A stretch of DNA of 64,000 bases. It comes from an uncultured bacterium. GTDB taxonomy: Bacteria; Patescibacteriota; Minisyncoccia; Phycocordibacterales; UBA9973. The stretch covers positions 1 through 64,000 of the forward strand of contig CAIJZZ010000030.1 in NCBI GenBank assembly GCA_903825255.1. The letters are read 5' to 3'. Position 1 is the stretch's first letter. Each line of letters begins with the position of its first letter. A program made the translations under genes and the position numbers. A model generated the notes under the pieces. It did not search any database, was not told where the DNA came from, and worked only from the letters and a program-made list of their open reading frames with translations. Of the stretch, positions 17,476-27,099 are shown one piece after another.

Positions 17476-18792
17476 ATGCTTGATTATTTAACTATGATGT
17501 TCGGTCCGTCCTTTACCCTATTTAAAGTAATATGGTGGCTTTTGCCTTTGATTGTTACTATTATACTTGGTCTTTTGACTTGGAAAATTTGGGTGCATTA
17601 TATTCAACAGGATTTTATTTCTGGTATTGATTTTGTTTTACTTGAAATCATACCGCCAAGAGATGTCTTACGATCCCCAAAAGCGATGGAGCTTTTTATT
17701 AATAATGCACTGTACCATTGGAGTATGAAAGGAGGACGTGAAGAATATTGGCAGGGTGCTGTATGGTTTTGGTTTTCTTTGGAAATTGCTTCAATCGAAG
17801 GGCAAGTGCATTTTTACATTCGTACGCCTACGCGTGTTCAAAGTTTGATTGAAACTCAGATGTATGCACAATATCCTCAATCTCAGGTAAAAGTAGCTGA
17901 AGATTATACTTTAGCGGTAGATGAAATAAATCCTAGAAGTGCTTGGAATCTTTGGGGTTGTGAATTTAAATTAACTAAACCAGAAGTTTTTCCTTTGAAA
18001 ACTTATGTAGATTTTGGCTTAGATAAAGATCCAAAAGAAGAATTCAAAGTTGATCCGATTTCCTCGGTTGTGGAGCTTTTTGGTTCTATTGGTAAGGGAG
18101 AGCAGATGTGGTCGCAAATTATAATCACACCTTCAAAAAAAGTTTATCACCATGGTGGAAAAAAATATGATTGGGTGGAGGAAGGTCAAATGCAAATTAA
18201 AAAAATACTAGCACCTTATACTGGTTCACGTGCTAAAGCCCCATTAGATAAATCTGGAGGTTTCTCTCAGGAAATTCGTGCTCCAGGTTTTATGGATGAA
18301 GTAGTTAAAGCTTCTGGAAGAAAACTCACCAAACTTGGTTTTGAGACTGGAATTAGAATTTGTTATGTAGCTAAAAAAGAAGCTTTTCAGATGAGTAATA
18401 GACGTAATATGCGTTTGATTTTTCGTCAATATGCAAATCCGTTTTCCAACGAACTTTATCGTTTTAATTCAACTCAGGCGGATGCTTATAGTGGATGGTG
18501 GCCGGCTTCTCCGAAAACTGTGATGCTTTTAGCTGATAGAATGCTTCATGCTTATAGAGAACGTGAGTTTTTTCATTTACCTATGCGACATCATATTTTT
18601 AATCAACATACACCCTTTGGGCTTTGGCCATTTTCGATGTGGCTAAAACCATACTTTCATCCAATAACTTTTGTTTTAAATGTGGAGGAATTAGCGACAC
18701 TTTGGCATTTCCCGGGCCAGATATTAAAAGTTCCAACTCTCGAGCGTATAGAGTCAAAAGAAGCTTCTCCACCTACAAATTTACCGACATAA
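17476..18792 (+). CDS. Membrane protein, possibly associated with TraG/VirD4-like ATPases
   Basis: N-terminal TM, large soluble part; VLNVEELATLWHFPGQILKVPTLERIESKEASPPTNLP C-terminus. Function inferred only. Confidence 0.55.
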   Translation: MLDYLTMMFGPSFTLFKVIWWLLPLIVTIILGLLTWKIWVHYIQQDFISGIDFVLLEIIPPRDVLRSPKAMELFINNALYHWSMKGGREEYWQGAVWFWFSLEIASIEGQVHFYIRTPTRVQSLIETQMYAQYPQSQVKVAEDYTLAVDEINPRSAWNLWGCEFKLTKPEVFPLKTYVDFGLDKDPKEEFKVDPISSVVELFGSIGKGEQMWSQIIITPSKKVYHHGGKKYDWVEEGQMQIKKILAPYTGSRAKAPLDKSGGFSQEIRAPGFMDEVVKASGRKLTKLGFETGIRICYVAKKEAFQMSNRRNMRLIFRQYANPFSNELYRFNSTQADAYSGWWPASPKTVMLLADRMLHAYREREFFHLPMRHHIFNQHTPFGLWPFSMWLKPYFHPITFVLNVEELATLWHFPGQILKVPTLERIESKEASPPTNLPT

Positions 18793-18795
18793 TTT

Positions 18796-19740
18796 ATGGA
18801 AAACTCTCCTTTAATAGACAATCAAAATCTTCCCTTAGATAATTCTTCTAGTTTAAAACGTTATAAAAAATTCGTATTTTTTTGTACAGCCGGTATAATT
18901 ATTTTTCTGATATTATTTTACTCACTTTTTTTTAGTGCGCCGAAAAATTTTCCGGTGAATAAAGATATTAATATTGCTCAAGGGTCGACCTTACGAAGTC
19001 TTTCAAAAGAATTAAAGAAAGAAAATGTTATTCGTTCGAGAGTCGCTTTTGAAGCTTTTATTATAATTTACGGAGGTGAGAAACACATTGCTCAGGGAGA
19101 TTATTTATTTGAAAGTAAATTACCAGTATTTGAAATTGCCCGCCGTATTTCCAATCGAGATCATCATTTAATAACGATCAAGATTACAATTCCGGAAGGT
19201 TTTAATATTTCGGAAATGGCAGATGTTTTTTCTGCAAAATTAAAGAATTTCAACAAAGATAATTTTTTAATGGAAGCAAAAGTGGATGAAGGTTATCTTT
19301 TTCCGGACACTTATTTTTTCTTTTCCACTGCCAATGAAAATGATGTTTTAAATTATTTGAAAGATAATTTTGAAAAGAAAATATTATCACTGAAGCCTCA
19401 AATAATTTCTTCAGGTAAAACTGAAAAGGATATTATAACGATGGCTTCTTTGATTGAGCGTGAAGCGAAAGGGGATGCAGATAGGGGAATTATATCTGGA
19501 ATTTTATGGAATCGTATTTCTAAAAAAATGCCTTTACAAATAGACGCAGCACCTGAGACTTATAAAACAAAAGGCTTACCTAAAAATCCTATTTGTGATC
19601 CAGGGTTAGAGGCTATTTTTGCTTCGATTCATCCCGTTAACTCACCTTATCTTTATTATTTACATGACAAAGATGGTATGATCCACTATGCACGTACCTT
19701 CGCTGAACATAAAAAAAATATCGCTAAATATTTAAAATAA
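18796..19740 (+). CDS. mltG: Endolytic transglycosylase MltG (YceG-like)
   Basis: N-terminal TM, IAQGDYLFE, TIPEGF, ASLIEREAKGDADRGIISGILWNRI, MPLQIDAAPETY, DGMIHYARTFAEHKKNI. Confidence 0.9.
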   Translation: MENSPLIDNQNLPLDNSSSLKRYKKFVFFCTAGIIIFLILFYSLFFSAPKNFPVNKDINIAQGSTLRSLSKELKKENVIRSRVAFEAFIIIYGGEKHIAQGDYLFESKLPVFEIARRISNRDHHLITIKITIPEGFNISEMADVFSAKLKNFNKDNFLMEAKVDEGYLFPDTYFFFSTANENDVLNYLKDNFEKKILSLKPQIISSGKTEKDIITMASLIEREAKGDADRGIISGILWNRISKKMPLQIDAAPETYKTKGLPKNPICDPGLEAIFASIHPVNSPYLYYLHDKDGMIHYARTFAEHKKNIAKYLK

Positions 19741-20267
19741 TGAGAAAACACAATTTTGCTTTTATTGATATGGAAATGACCGGTTTGAATGTTTTAAAAC
19801 ATGAGATTATTGAAATTGGCTGTGTGGTGACTACACCTGAACTTAAAATAATTGAAGAATTTGAATTAAAAATAAAACCAGAACATATTGAAAATGCAGA
19901 TAAAATATCATTAAAAATTAATCAATATAAAGAAGAAGATTGGGAGTTTGGTTATGGCTTAGAAGAAGCCTTAAAAATTTTTTCAGAAAAAGTTAAAGGT
20001 TGTATTATGGTAGGACAAAATGTCACTTTTGATGCAGTTTTTTTAGAGCATGCTTTGACTAAATTAAATTTACCAAATACCTTACACTATCATCGCTTAG
20101 ATACGATTTCTATTGCTTGGGCAAAATTACATAAAGATCCTGATTTAGACCATTTTTCTTTACGAGAAATGTGTAAGCGTTTTGGCATAGAAAATAAAAA
20201 TCCACATCATGCGCTCTCTGATGCGCAGGCTACCTATGAGCTTTACAAAAAGCTTATGAGTCTATAG
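19740..20267 (+). CDS. 3'-5' exonuclease (DEDD superfamily)
   Basis: FAFIDMEMTGLNVLKHEIIEIG, VGQNVTFDAVFLEHAL, HHALSDAQATYELY. Confidence 0.85.
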   Translation: MRKHNFAFIDMEMTGLNVLKHEIIEIGCVVTTPELKIIEEFELKIKPEHIENADKISLKINQYKEEDWEFGYGLEEALKIFSEKVKGCIMVGQNVTFDAVFLEHALTKLNLPNTLHYHRLDTISIAWAKLHKDPDLDHFSLREMCKRFGIENKNPHHALSDAQATYELYKKLMSL

Positions 20268-20275
20268 AATCAAGA

Positions 20276-21472
20276 ATGATGAAAAAAAGGGTTGTTTTTG
20301 TTGGACTTTCAGGGGGCGTAGATTCCTCAGTATCTGCTGCGCTTTTAAAAGAACAAGGCTATGATGTCGTGGGGGTTTTTATTCGTACTTGGCACCCAGA
20401 TTTTTTGGAATGTAATGAAGAAGAAGAAAGACTTGATGCGATGCGCGTCGCGACGCATTTGAATATTCCATTTCTTACTTTTGATTTCGAAGACGTCTAC
20501 AAAAAAGCAGTGGCTGATTATATGATTACTGAATATAAAGCAGGTCATACGCCCAATCCGGATGTGATGTGTAATAAAGAAGTGAAGTTTGGAGCTTTCC
20601 TCCGAAAAGCACTTTCCATGGGTGCAGATTTTGTGGCAACAGGGCATTATGCTATAAAAAATGAGAAATATACTTTTTTGAATGGTCTGGCCGAGCGTAC
20701 TCGCGAGGAGGACCGAGGACCTGAAAAAAAGAATATTTCTTATTTTTTAAATAAGGGAAAAGATTTAACAAAAGACCAAGCTTATTTTCTCTGGACTTTA
20801 AAGCAAGAACAACTTTCTAAAATTATTTTTCCAGTTGGTCATTTAGAAAAAATGGAAGTTCGAAAATTAGCCAAAAAATTTAAATTACCTGTGGCCGAAA
20901 AGAAAGATAGTCAAGGTATTTGTTTTTTGGGTGCGGTAGATTTAAAAGATTTTTTAAAACATTATATCCAAGAAAAAAAAGGTGAAGTTAGAAATGAAAA
21001 TGAAGAAATTATAGGTTATCATGATGGCGCAGTTTTCCATACCTTAGGAGAACGTCACGGCTTTACGATTACTAAAAAAAGTCCGACAGATGGAGCTTAT
21101 TATATAATTGCGAAGGACATAGAGAAAAATATTTTATATGTGTCTCAAGACAAAAACTATCTTAAAAAGAGCACGGATATTTTTTTACTAAAAAATTCCT
21201 CGTGCTCGCGCCAGTCGCGTTTCCAAGTCTCTTTTCAAAATAATTTTTGTCTTTCGTTAAAAGAGGTAAATTGGATTTCACAAGTTCCTAAAGAAAATAA
21301 AAAATATACTGCCCAAATTCGTTATCATGGGGAATTTTTAAAGTGCCAAATAAGAAATTTTAAACCAGATTCTGTTCAGGTAATTTTTGAAAAACAAATT
21401 CTCGTCGATTCCGGTCAATCCTGTGTTTTATATGATAAAGATATTTGCTTAGGTGGAGGAGTAATAATCTAG
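20276..21472 (+). CDS. mnmA: tRNA-specific 2-thiouridylase MnmA with palindromic insertions
   Basis: VGLSGGVDSSVSAALL, NPDVMCNKEVKFGAF, ATGHYA, KDQAYFLWTL, KKDSQGICFLG, HDGAVFHTLGERHG; extra segments at 20656-20748 and 21147-21253. Confidence 0.95.
   Translation: MMKKRVVFVGLSGGVDSSVSAALLKEQGYDVVGVFIRTWHPDFLECNEEEERLDAMRVATHLNIPFLTFDFEDVYKKAVADYMITEYKAGHTPNPDVMCNKEVKFGAFLRKALSMGADFVATGHYAIKNEKYTFLNGLAERTREEDRGPEKKNISYFLNKGKDLTKDQAYFLWTLKQEQLSKIIFPVGHLEKMEVRKLAKKFKLPVAEKKDSQGICFLGAVDLKDFLKHYIQEKKGEVRNENEEIIGYHDGAVFHTLGERHGFTITKKSPTDGAYYIIAKDIEKNILYVSQDKNYLKKSTDIFLLKNSSCSRQSRFQVSFQNNFCLSLKEVNWISQVPKENKKYTAQIRYHGEFLKCQIRNFKPDSVQVIFEKQILVDSGQSCVLYDKDICLGGGVII
20656..20748 (+). repeat. Quasi-palindrome A4 in mnmA, core family A
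   Basis: AAAAAATGAGAAATATACTTTTTT (20656-20679) vs AAAAAAAGAATATTTCTTATTTTTT (about 20724-20748), 2-3 mismatches; core GAATGGTCTGGCCGAG-cgtactcgcga-GGAGGACCGAGGACCTGA shared with A2. Confidence 0.92.
21147..21253 (+). repeat. Quasi-palindrome A5 in mnmA
   Basis: GACAAAAACTATCTTAAAAAGAG (21149-21171) vs reverse complement of CTCTTTTCAAAATAATTTTTGTC (21229-21251), 20 of 23 identical; inner GAGCACG (21169-21175)/CGTGCTC (21201-21207). Confidence 0.85.
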
Positions 21473-21508
21473 CTTTGAAAAATTCTTACTACGAGTTATA
21501 ATATCAAA

Positions 21509-21985
21509 ATGATACAAATTTTTACACAGAATAGTGAAGTTATTTTTAGATTATTACTAGCTGTAGTCTTAGGGATGTTGATTGGAGCAGAGCGTCTCTT
21601 AGTTCATAAGGAAGCTGGGATGAAAACTCATGCACTAGTTTCGATGGGTTCTGCGCTTTTTATAATTATTTCTGAATATTTAGCCATAAAATATCAAGGT
21701 TTCGGTGGTTTTAATCCAGCTATAATTGCTGCTAATATTATTGTTGGTATTGGATTTTTAGGCGCTGGTTCTATTATTCACCAGGGTGATAAACCAATGG
21801 GGCTTACGACAGCCGCTGGTTTTTGGGTTACAGCAGCGATAGGTATGTCTGCCGGGTTTGGTATGTTTAGCTTAGCAATTATTGCCACAATCCTTGTGCT
21901 TATTATTTTTATTGTGATGAATTTAATTGAAAAACCTATCAAAAAAATTTCTGATAGAGCTTTAGCAAAAAATCAAAAAGAATAA
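21509..21985 (+). CDS. MgtC/SapB family membrane protein
   Basis: LLLAVVLGMLIGAERLLVHKEAGMKTHALVSMGSALF, GIGFLGAGSIIHQGDKPMGLTTAAGFWVTAAIGM. Confidence 0.9.
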   Translation: MIQIFTQNSEVIFRLLLAVVLGMLIGAERLLVHKEAGMKTHALVSMGSALFIIISEYLAIKYQGFGGFNPAIIAANIIVGIGFLGAGSIIHQGDKPMGLTTAAGFWVTAAIGMSAGFGMFSLAIIATILVLIIFIVMNLIEKPIKKISDRALAKNQKE

Positions 21986-21996
21986 AAAATAATTTT

Positions 21997-23640
21997 ATGC
22001 AATCGAATGAAATCAGGCAACGATTTTTAAATTTTTTTGAAAAAAGGGGACATAAAATAATTCCTTCTTCTTCTTTGGTTCCAGAGAATGATCCTTCAGT
22101 ATTATTTACGACGGCTGGTATGCAACAATTCAAGCCATATTATTTAAATCATAATTTAGCTCTAAAAGATTTTGGTGCAAAAAATATCACGACTGTGCAG
22201 AAATGCATTCGTACAGGCGACATTGAAGAAGTGGGTGACAATACACATCTTACTTTTTTTGAAATGTTAGGTAATTTTTCTTTTGGCGGATATGGTCGCA
22301 AAGAGGCCATAGAGTATGCTTATGAGTTTATTACTAAAGAAATGAAGTTGGAAATTTCTTATGTGACTATTTTTGAAGGAGATAAAAATATGCCGAAAGA
22401 CGAAGAATCAGAAAAAATTTGGAAAGAGCTCGGTATAAAAAATATAAAAGGAGAGTTAGAAGAAGTTTTCTGGGGACCGACGGGGGACAGTGGGCCTTGT
22501 GGACCAACCACGGAGATATATTGCAAAAATGCCGAAGGTATTGATGTGGAAATTTGGAATATAGTTTTTAATGAATATTTTTGTAATGGTTCGCGAGAAC
22601 AATTAGATAAAGGAGAAGCAAAGCTTGAAAGATTGCCTGTAGTAGGAGTTGATACAGGGATGGGACTTGAGAGATTAGTCACTATCGTACAAAAAAAGGA
22701 AAGTGTGTACGATACAGATTTATTTAGCGGAGAGAAAACAAAAGAGGAAAGAATTGTGGCTGATCATATTAAGGCGGCTCTTTTTATGATTTTTGATGGA
22801 GTGCATCCCTCAAACGTTGGACCAGGTTATGTTTTACGTAGATTGATTCGCCGGGCAGTGCGATTTTCTAAAAAACCTTTAGAAGAAATTATTAAAAAAA
22901 ATAAAGATATTTACTCAGGTATTTACAATATTGATGATAAAGAAGAAATTAAAAAGGAAGAAAATAAATTTAGAGAAACTCTTGAGAAAGGAATGAAGGA
23001 ATTTGAAAAAGGTATTGATCCATTTATACTTTTCACTACTTATGGTTTTCCTATAGAACTTACCTTGGAATTGGCCAAAGAAAAAGGAATAAAAATAGAT
23101 TTAGAAGGTTTTAATCAGAAGATGACAGAACATCAGAAGCTCTCACAGACTGCTTCGGCTGGCATGTTTAAAGGTGGACTTGCGAATCATAATGAAAAAA
23201 CAATAAGGCTACATACAGCGCATCATTTACTTTTAGCAGCTTTGCAGAAAATAGTCAGTCCTGAAATAAAACAAAAAGGCAGTAATATTACTGAAGAGCG
23301 TTTGAGAATGGATTTTACTTTCGAGCGTAAATTGACTGAAGAAGAAAAAAAGAAAGTGGAAGATTTAGTAAATGAAAAAATTAAGGAAGGTTTAAGTGTA
23401 ATTAAAAAAGAAATGCCTTTAGCTGAGGCCGAAAAATTAGGCGCGCAAATGGAATTTGGCGCTAAATACCCCGAAGTTGTTTCAGTTTATTTTGTAGAAG
23501 AGCCAGACGGTACTTATTTTTCTAAAGAATTTTGTGGCGGTCCACATGTGAACAACACGGGTGAGCTAGGATATTTTAAAATTCAAAAAGAAGAAGCCAG
23601 TTCTCAAGGTGTCAGACGTATAAAAGCTGTACTTGAATAA
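21997..23640 (+). CDS. alaS: Alanyl-tRNA synthetase (short, no C-terminal C-Ala domain)
   Basis: FEKRGHKIIPSSSLVPENDPSVLFTTAGMQQFKPYY, TFFEMLGNFSFG, GPTGDSGPCGPTTEIY, GPGYVLRRLIRRAVR, editing motifs HTAHHLL and CGGPHV; ends at 547 aa. Confidence 0.93.
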   Translation: MQSNEIRQRFLNFFEKRGHKIIPSSSLVPENDPSVLFTTAGMQQFKPYYLNHNLALKDFGAKNITTVQKCIRTGDIEEVGDNTHLTFFEMLGNFSFGGYGRKEAIEYAYEFITKEMKLEISYVTIFEGDKNMPKDEESEKIWKELGIKNIKGELEEVFWGPTGDSGPCGPTTEIYCKNAEGIDVEIWNIVFNEYFCNGSREQLDKGEAKLERLPVVGVDTGMGLERLVTIVQKKESVYDTDLFSGEKTKEERIVADHIKAALFMIFDGVHPSNVGPGYVLRRLIRRAVRFSKKPLEEIIKKNKDIYSGIYNIDDKEEIKKEENKFRETLEKGMKEFEKGIDPFILFTTYGFPIELTLELAKEKGIKIDLEGFNQKMTEHQKLSQTASAGMFKGGLANHNEKTIRLHTAHHLLLAALQKIVSPEIKQKGSNITEERLRMDFTFERKLTEEEKKKVEDLVNEKIKEGLSVIKKEMPLAEAEKLGAQMEFGAKYPEVVSVYFVEEPDGTYFSKEFCGGPHVNNTGELGYFKIQKEEASSQGVRRIKAVLE

Positions 23641-23666
23641 CAACAACCGTGCTGTATGGATTATCA

Positions 23667-23731
23667 TATACCAATAGCTCTCGGACATTAAATAAATAAA
23701 CTTGTTTATGTTCCTCGTTTATTGGTATAAT
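23667..23731 (+). promoter_or_regulatory. Palindrome-framed promoter region upstream of the PilM-like gene
   Basis: TATACCAATA (23667-23676) and TATTGGTATA (23720-23729) perfect inverted repeat; TATAAT at 23726-23731 with TTGTTT about 17 nt upstream. Confidence 0.5.
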
Positions 23732-23737
23732 TATTGT

Positions 23738-24913
23738 ATGGGAATTTTTTCAAAAAAGAAAAAAGAAGCTGAACTAACAGCTGTATTTGATATTGGTTCT
23801 TCTTCAGTGGGTGCAGCACTTTTTTATAAACAAAATACAGGAGTTCCTAAAATAATTTTTTCTATTCGTGAACCTATCAAATTTGAAGAAAAAATAGAAT
23901 TTGATAAATTTTTATCTTTGACTATGAAGTCACTAGACATTTTGGTAAAGAAAATTTCTTTGGCAGGTTTTGGCGCACCTCTAAGTATTTTTTGTGTTTT
24001 ATCTTCTCCGTGGTATGTTTCTCAGACTCGCCATATAACCTTACAGAAAAATGTCCCGTTTTTATTTACTTCTAAATTAGCTGACAATCTAACTCAAAGA
24101 GAAATTACTCTCTTTAAAGAAGAGCATTTATTAAAATATGCGAATACCTCTAATGAGATTAGACAAATTGAGATAAAAAATATAAAGACCATGTTGAATG
24201 GCTATGCCATTTTAGACCCATTAAATAAGCAAACTGAAGAGATCAAAATGTCCTTTTTTGTTTCTATGGCTGAAGAAAAAGTTTTAAAAAATATTGAGGA
24301 AGTAATAAGTAAACATTTTCATACAAAAAATATTAAATTTTCTTCTTTTTTAATGGCCTCTTTTGCTGTAGTACGTGATCTTTTCATAAATCAAGAAGAT
24401 TTTCTTTTAATAGACATTAGTGGAGAAGTGACAGACATTTCAATTGTAAAAAAAGATACTCTAAGTGAATCTATATCATATCCTTTAGGTCGCAATTTTA
24501 TGATTCGTGGAATAGCCGGAGCCCTAGATTGTTCACTCGACGAAGCAAAATCATTTCTTTCATTATATAAAGACGGGCATGCCCTAGAATCTTTTGAGAA
24601 AAAACTCGAACCAGTTATTAATCAATTAAAAAATGAATGGTTAAAAGTATTTCAAGAATCATTAGTTAATCTTTCTAATGACATTTCCATTCCCGCGACT
24701 GTTTTTATTACCATTGATCAGGGCTTCGCTGATTTTTTCTCTGAAATTATAAAAAATGAACAATTTAATCAATATGTTTTAAGTGAATCAAAATTCAAGA
24801 TTACTTTCTTAGGTACAGAGGCACTTCATGGTATAGCTTCGTTTCAAGAAAATGTAATTCGTGATCCTTTTATGATTTTAGAGTCAGTTTATATTAATAG
24901 ATTTTTACATTAA
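23738..24913 (+). CDS. Actin-like ATPase, PilM/FtsA-like
   Basis: AVFDIGSSSVGAALF, FLLIDISGEVTDISIVKKD, YPLGRNFMIRGIA (actin-fold phosphate loops). Start at ATG 23738 preferred over ORF start 23702. Confidence 0.65.
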   Translation: MGIFSKKKKEAELTAVFDIGSSSVGAALFYKQNTGVPKIIFSIREPIKFEEKIEFDKFLSLTMKSLDILVKKISLAGFGAPLSIFCVLSSPWYVSQTRHITLQKNVPFLFTSKLADNLTQREITLFKEEHLLKYANTSNEIRQIEIKNIKTMLNGYAILDPLNKQTEEIKMSFFVSMAEEKVLKNIEEVISKHFHTKNIKFSSFLMASFAVVRDLFINQEDFLLIDISGEVTDISIVKKDTLSESISYPLGRNFMIRGIAGALDCSLDEAKSFLSLYKDGHALESFEKKLEPVINQLKNEWLKVFQESLVNLSNDISIPATVFITIDQGFADFFSEIIKNEQFNQYVLSESKFKITFLGTEALHGIASFQENVIRDPFMILESVYINRFLH

Positions 24914-24920
24914 AATATTT

Positions 24921-26201
24921 ATGCCCAAAAATTCGTTTCAAGATTTTGTAAAAATTAATAAAGCAGATAAAATAGAAAAGATAGAAAAAGAGCAAATTCT
25001 AAGGGATTTTAAGCGTCCTAAAGTAGAATCTAGTTTTAGCCAAGAAATATTAGAAGGAAGAAAAAGAGAAGGATCCAAATATACTATTTGGATAGTTGCT
25101 TTAGTTTCAATTATATTTTTATTTTTTGCCGTTTCTTTTTTATTTTCTAGTGCCAAAATTTTTGTTGACCCAAAAGTTCAAAACATTACTTTAGATCAGA
25201 ATTTTTCGGCTGTGAAAAATGTCGGCACTTCTGATTTGACGTTTGATTTAATATCTCTCAATGGAGAAGAAAATATGACAGTGAAAGGTGGTGATGTACA
25301 AAATGTGGAAAGTAAAGCAGTGGGTACGGTTATTATTTACAATTCTTATAGCTCTTCACCTCAAACTCTTTCAATAAATACAAAATTAGAAGGTTCAAAT
25401 GGAAAAATTTATAAAACCAAAACAAAAGTAATAGTCCCAGGGATGAAAAGTAAAGATTTACCTGGGTCAGTCGAAGTAGATATTTATGCGTCGGAAGCAG
25501 GGGAAGAATATAATAACACTCCACAAGACTTTAAGATTCTTATATTTAAAGGAACAGCAAAATATACTAAATTTTATGTCAGATCTAAAGGAGAAATTAC
25601 TGGTGGACTAAAAGGTCAATTTAGCCAGATTTCTGATACTGATAAATCAAATGCAATTGAGCAACTTAAAAATAATCTTCAAAATAAGTTATTAAAGAAA
25701 GCAACAGATCAAATTCCTAGTGGCTATATTCTCTTTAAAGACGGAGCATTTTTAGAGACAGATGGAGGTAATATCGGAGTAGCTACTCCTGATAACTTAA
25801 TACCTGTAAGTGTTTCAGGTACTCTTTATGGATTCATTTTTAATGAGAAAGAATTAACCAAAAAAATAATAGCTGACAAAATACAAAATTATAATAATGA
25901 TGATGTTTATATAGATAACCTTCAAAATTTAATTTTTTCACTTTCGAATCAAGAAAGTATTTCTTTTAAGGATATTGAAAATATTAATTTCAATTTAAAT
26001 GGCAATGTTAAAATTATTTGGAATATAGATAAAATTAAATTAATTGCTGACCTTCTCGGTAAAAATAAAAGTGATTTTAGTCAAATCATGACTAACTATC
26101 CTAATATTAGCTCTGCAAGTTTATCGATTAAACCGATTTGGAAAAGTTCCTTACCAGACAAAAGTGATAAAATTGATATTATTATAAATACTCCAAAATA
26201 A
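24921..26201 (+). CDS. Single-pass membrane protein with baseplate-J-like extracellular region
   Basis: Cytoplasmic basic N-term, one TM, then AVGTVIIYNSYSSSPQTLSINTKLEGSNGKIYKTKTKVIVPG... resembling CPR baseplate J-like proteins. Confidence 0.55.
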   Translation: MPKNSFQDFVKINKADKIEKIEKEQILRDFKRPKVESSFSQEILEGRKREGSKYTIWIVALVSIIFLFFAVSFLFSSAKIFVDPKVQNITLDQNFSAVKNVGTSDLTFDLISLNGEENMTVKGGDVQNVESKAVGTVIIYNSYSSSPQTLSINTKLEGSNGKIYKTKTKVIVPGMKSKDLPGSVEVDIYASEAGEEYNNTPQDFKILIFKGTAKYTKFYVRSKGEITGGLKGQFSQISDTDKSNAIEQLKNNLQNKLLKKATDQIPSGYILFKDGAFLETDGGNIGVATPDNLIPVSVSGTLYGFIFNEKELTKKIIADKIQNYNNDDVYIDNLQNLIFSLSNQESISFKDIENINFNLNGNVKIIWNIDKIKLIADLLGKNKSDFSQIMTNYPNISSASLSIKPIWKSSLPDKSDKIDIIINTPK

Positions 26202-26258
26202 TTTTCCACTTTAATGTTTGACGATAATGTTTAATTTTGTTAGAATTAATAAACTTAA

Positions 26259-26480
26259 ATGAGTGATTCGAAAAATGATAAAATTTTGACGACTGTAGGT
26301 CTTGTGACCGAGGCACTACCCAACACTTTGTTTAGAGTTAAAACAAGAGATGAGAGTGAAATTTTAGCTTATCTTTCGGGAAAAATGAGAATGCATAGAA
26401 TAAAAGTTTTGATCGGTGATTCAGTCGAAGTCGTGCTTGATCCCTACGGAGGAAAAGGGAGAATTGTAAAAAGGTTGTAA
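26259..26480 (+). CDS. infA: Translation initiation factor IF-1
   Basis: 73 aa; GLVTEALPNTLFRVKTRDESEILAYLSGKMRMHRIKVLIGDSVEVVLDPYGGKGRIVKR. Confidence 0.93.
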   Translation: MSDSKNDKILTTVGLVTEALPNTLFRVKTRDESEILAYLSGKMRMHRIKVLIGDSVEVVLDPYGGKGRIVKRL

Positions 26481-26592
26481 TTTTTTTAAGAATAGTGTAT
26501 TATATTAATTGTAGTTTTTAAGAAGTTATAAACATTGAAAAATAAGGGTTTTCCCTTGTTTTTGTCTTATTTTGAATAAAAGATATATTTAT

Positions 26593-26703
26593 ATGAAAAT
26601 TAAATCAGCTGTAAAAAAAATTTGTGATAATTGTAAAATAGTAAGACGCCAGAGGCATTTACGAGTAATTTGTTCGAATCCGAAACATAAACAAAAACAA
26701 TAA
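26593..26703 (+). CDS. rpmJ: 50S ribosomal protein L36
   Basis: Translated by eye: [36 protein letters not shown], 36 aa; below the ORF track length cutoff; between infA and rpsM. Confidence 0.95.
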   Translation: MKIKSAVKKICDNCKIVRRQRHLRVICSNPKHKQKQ

Positions 26704-26707
26704 TTAT

Positions 26708-27088
26708 ATGAGAATTCTTGGAATCACAGTACCAAATGAAAAGAGACTTGAAATTGGTTTGACTTGCCTATATGGCATCGGTATTTCTTCTGCTCGTAAA
26801 ATTTTAGATCAAGTAGAAATAGATTACGGAGTTAAAGCAAAAGATTTAACCCCCGATCAAGAAAATAAAATCCGTGCGATTGTGGAAGGGATGAAAATAG
26901 AAGGAAATTTAAAAAGAGAAGTTTCTGCAAATATAAAAAGATTGAAAGATATTAAAGCTTATAGAGGAGTCAGACATATGAAAAGATTACCAGTCAGAGG
27001 ACAGCGTACCAAGACTAACTCTCGAACAGTCCGGGGGAATGTACGAAAGACAATGGCCTCAGGTAGAAGAAAAGAAAGTAAGACATAA
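26708..27088 (+). CDS. rpsM: 30S ribosomal protein S13
   Basis: MRILGITVPNEKRLEIGLTCLYGIGISSARKIL; RGVRHMKRLPVRGQRTKTNSRT. Confidence 0.97.
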   Translation: MRILGITVPNEKRLEIGLTCLYGIGISSARKILDQVEIDYGVKAKDLTPDQENKIRAIVEGMKIEGNLKREVSANIKRLKDIKAYRGVRHMKRLPVRGQRTKTNSRTVRGNVRKTMASGRRKESKT

Positions 27089-27099
27089 AATTAATTAAA

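Noticed and set aside
21997-23640. Frameshift or truncation of alaS
   Set aside because: The short length ends cleanly after the editing-domain motifs, followed by a normal intergenic region; more likely a naturally short AlaRS than a pseudogene.
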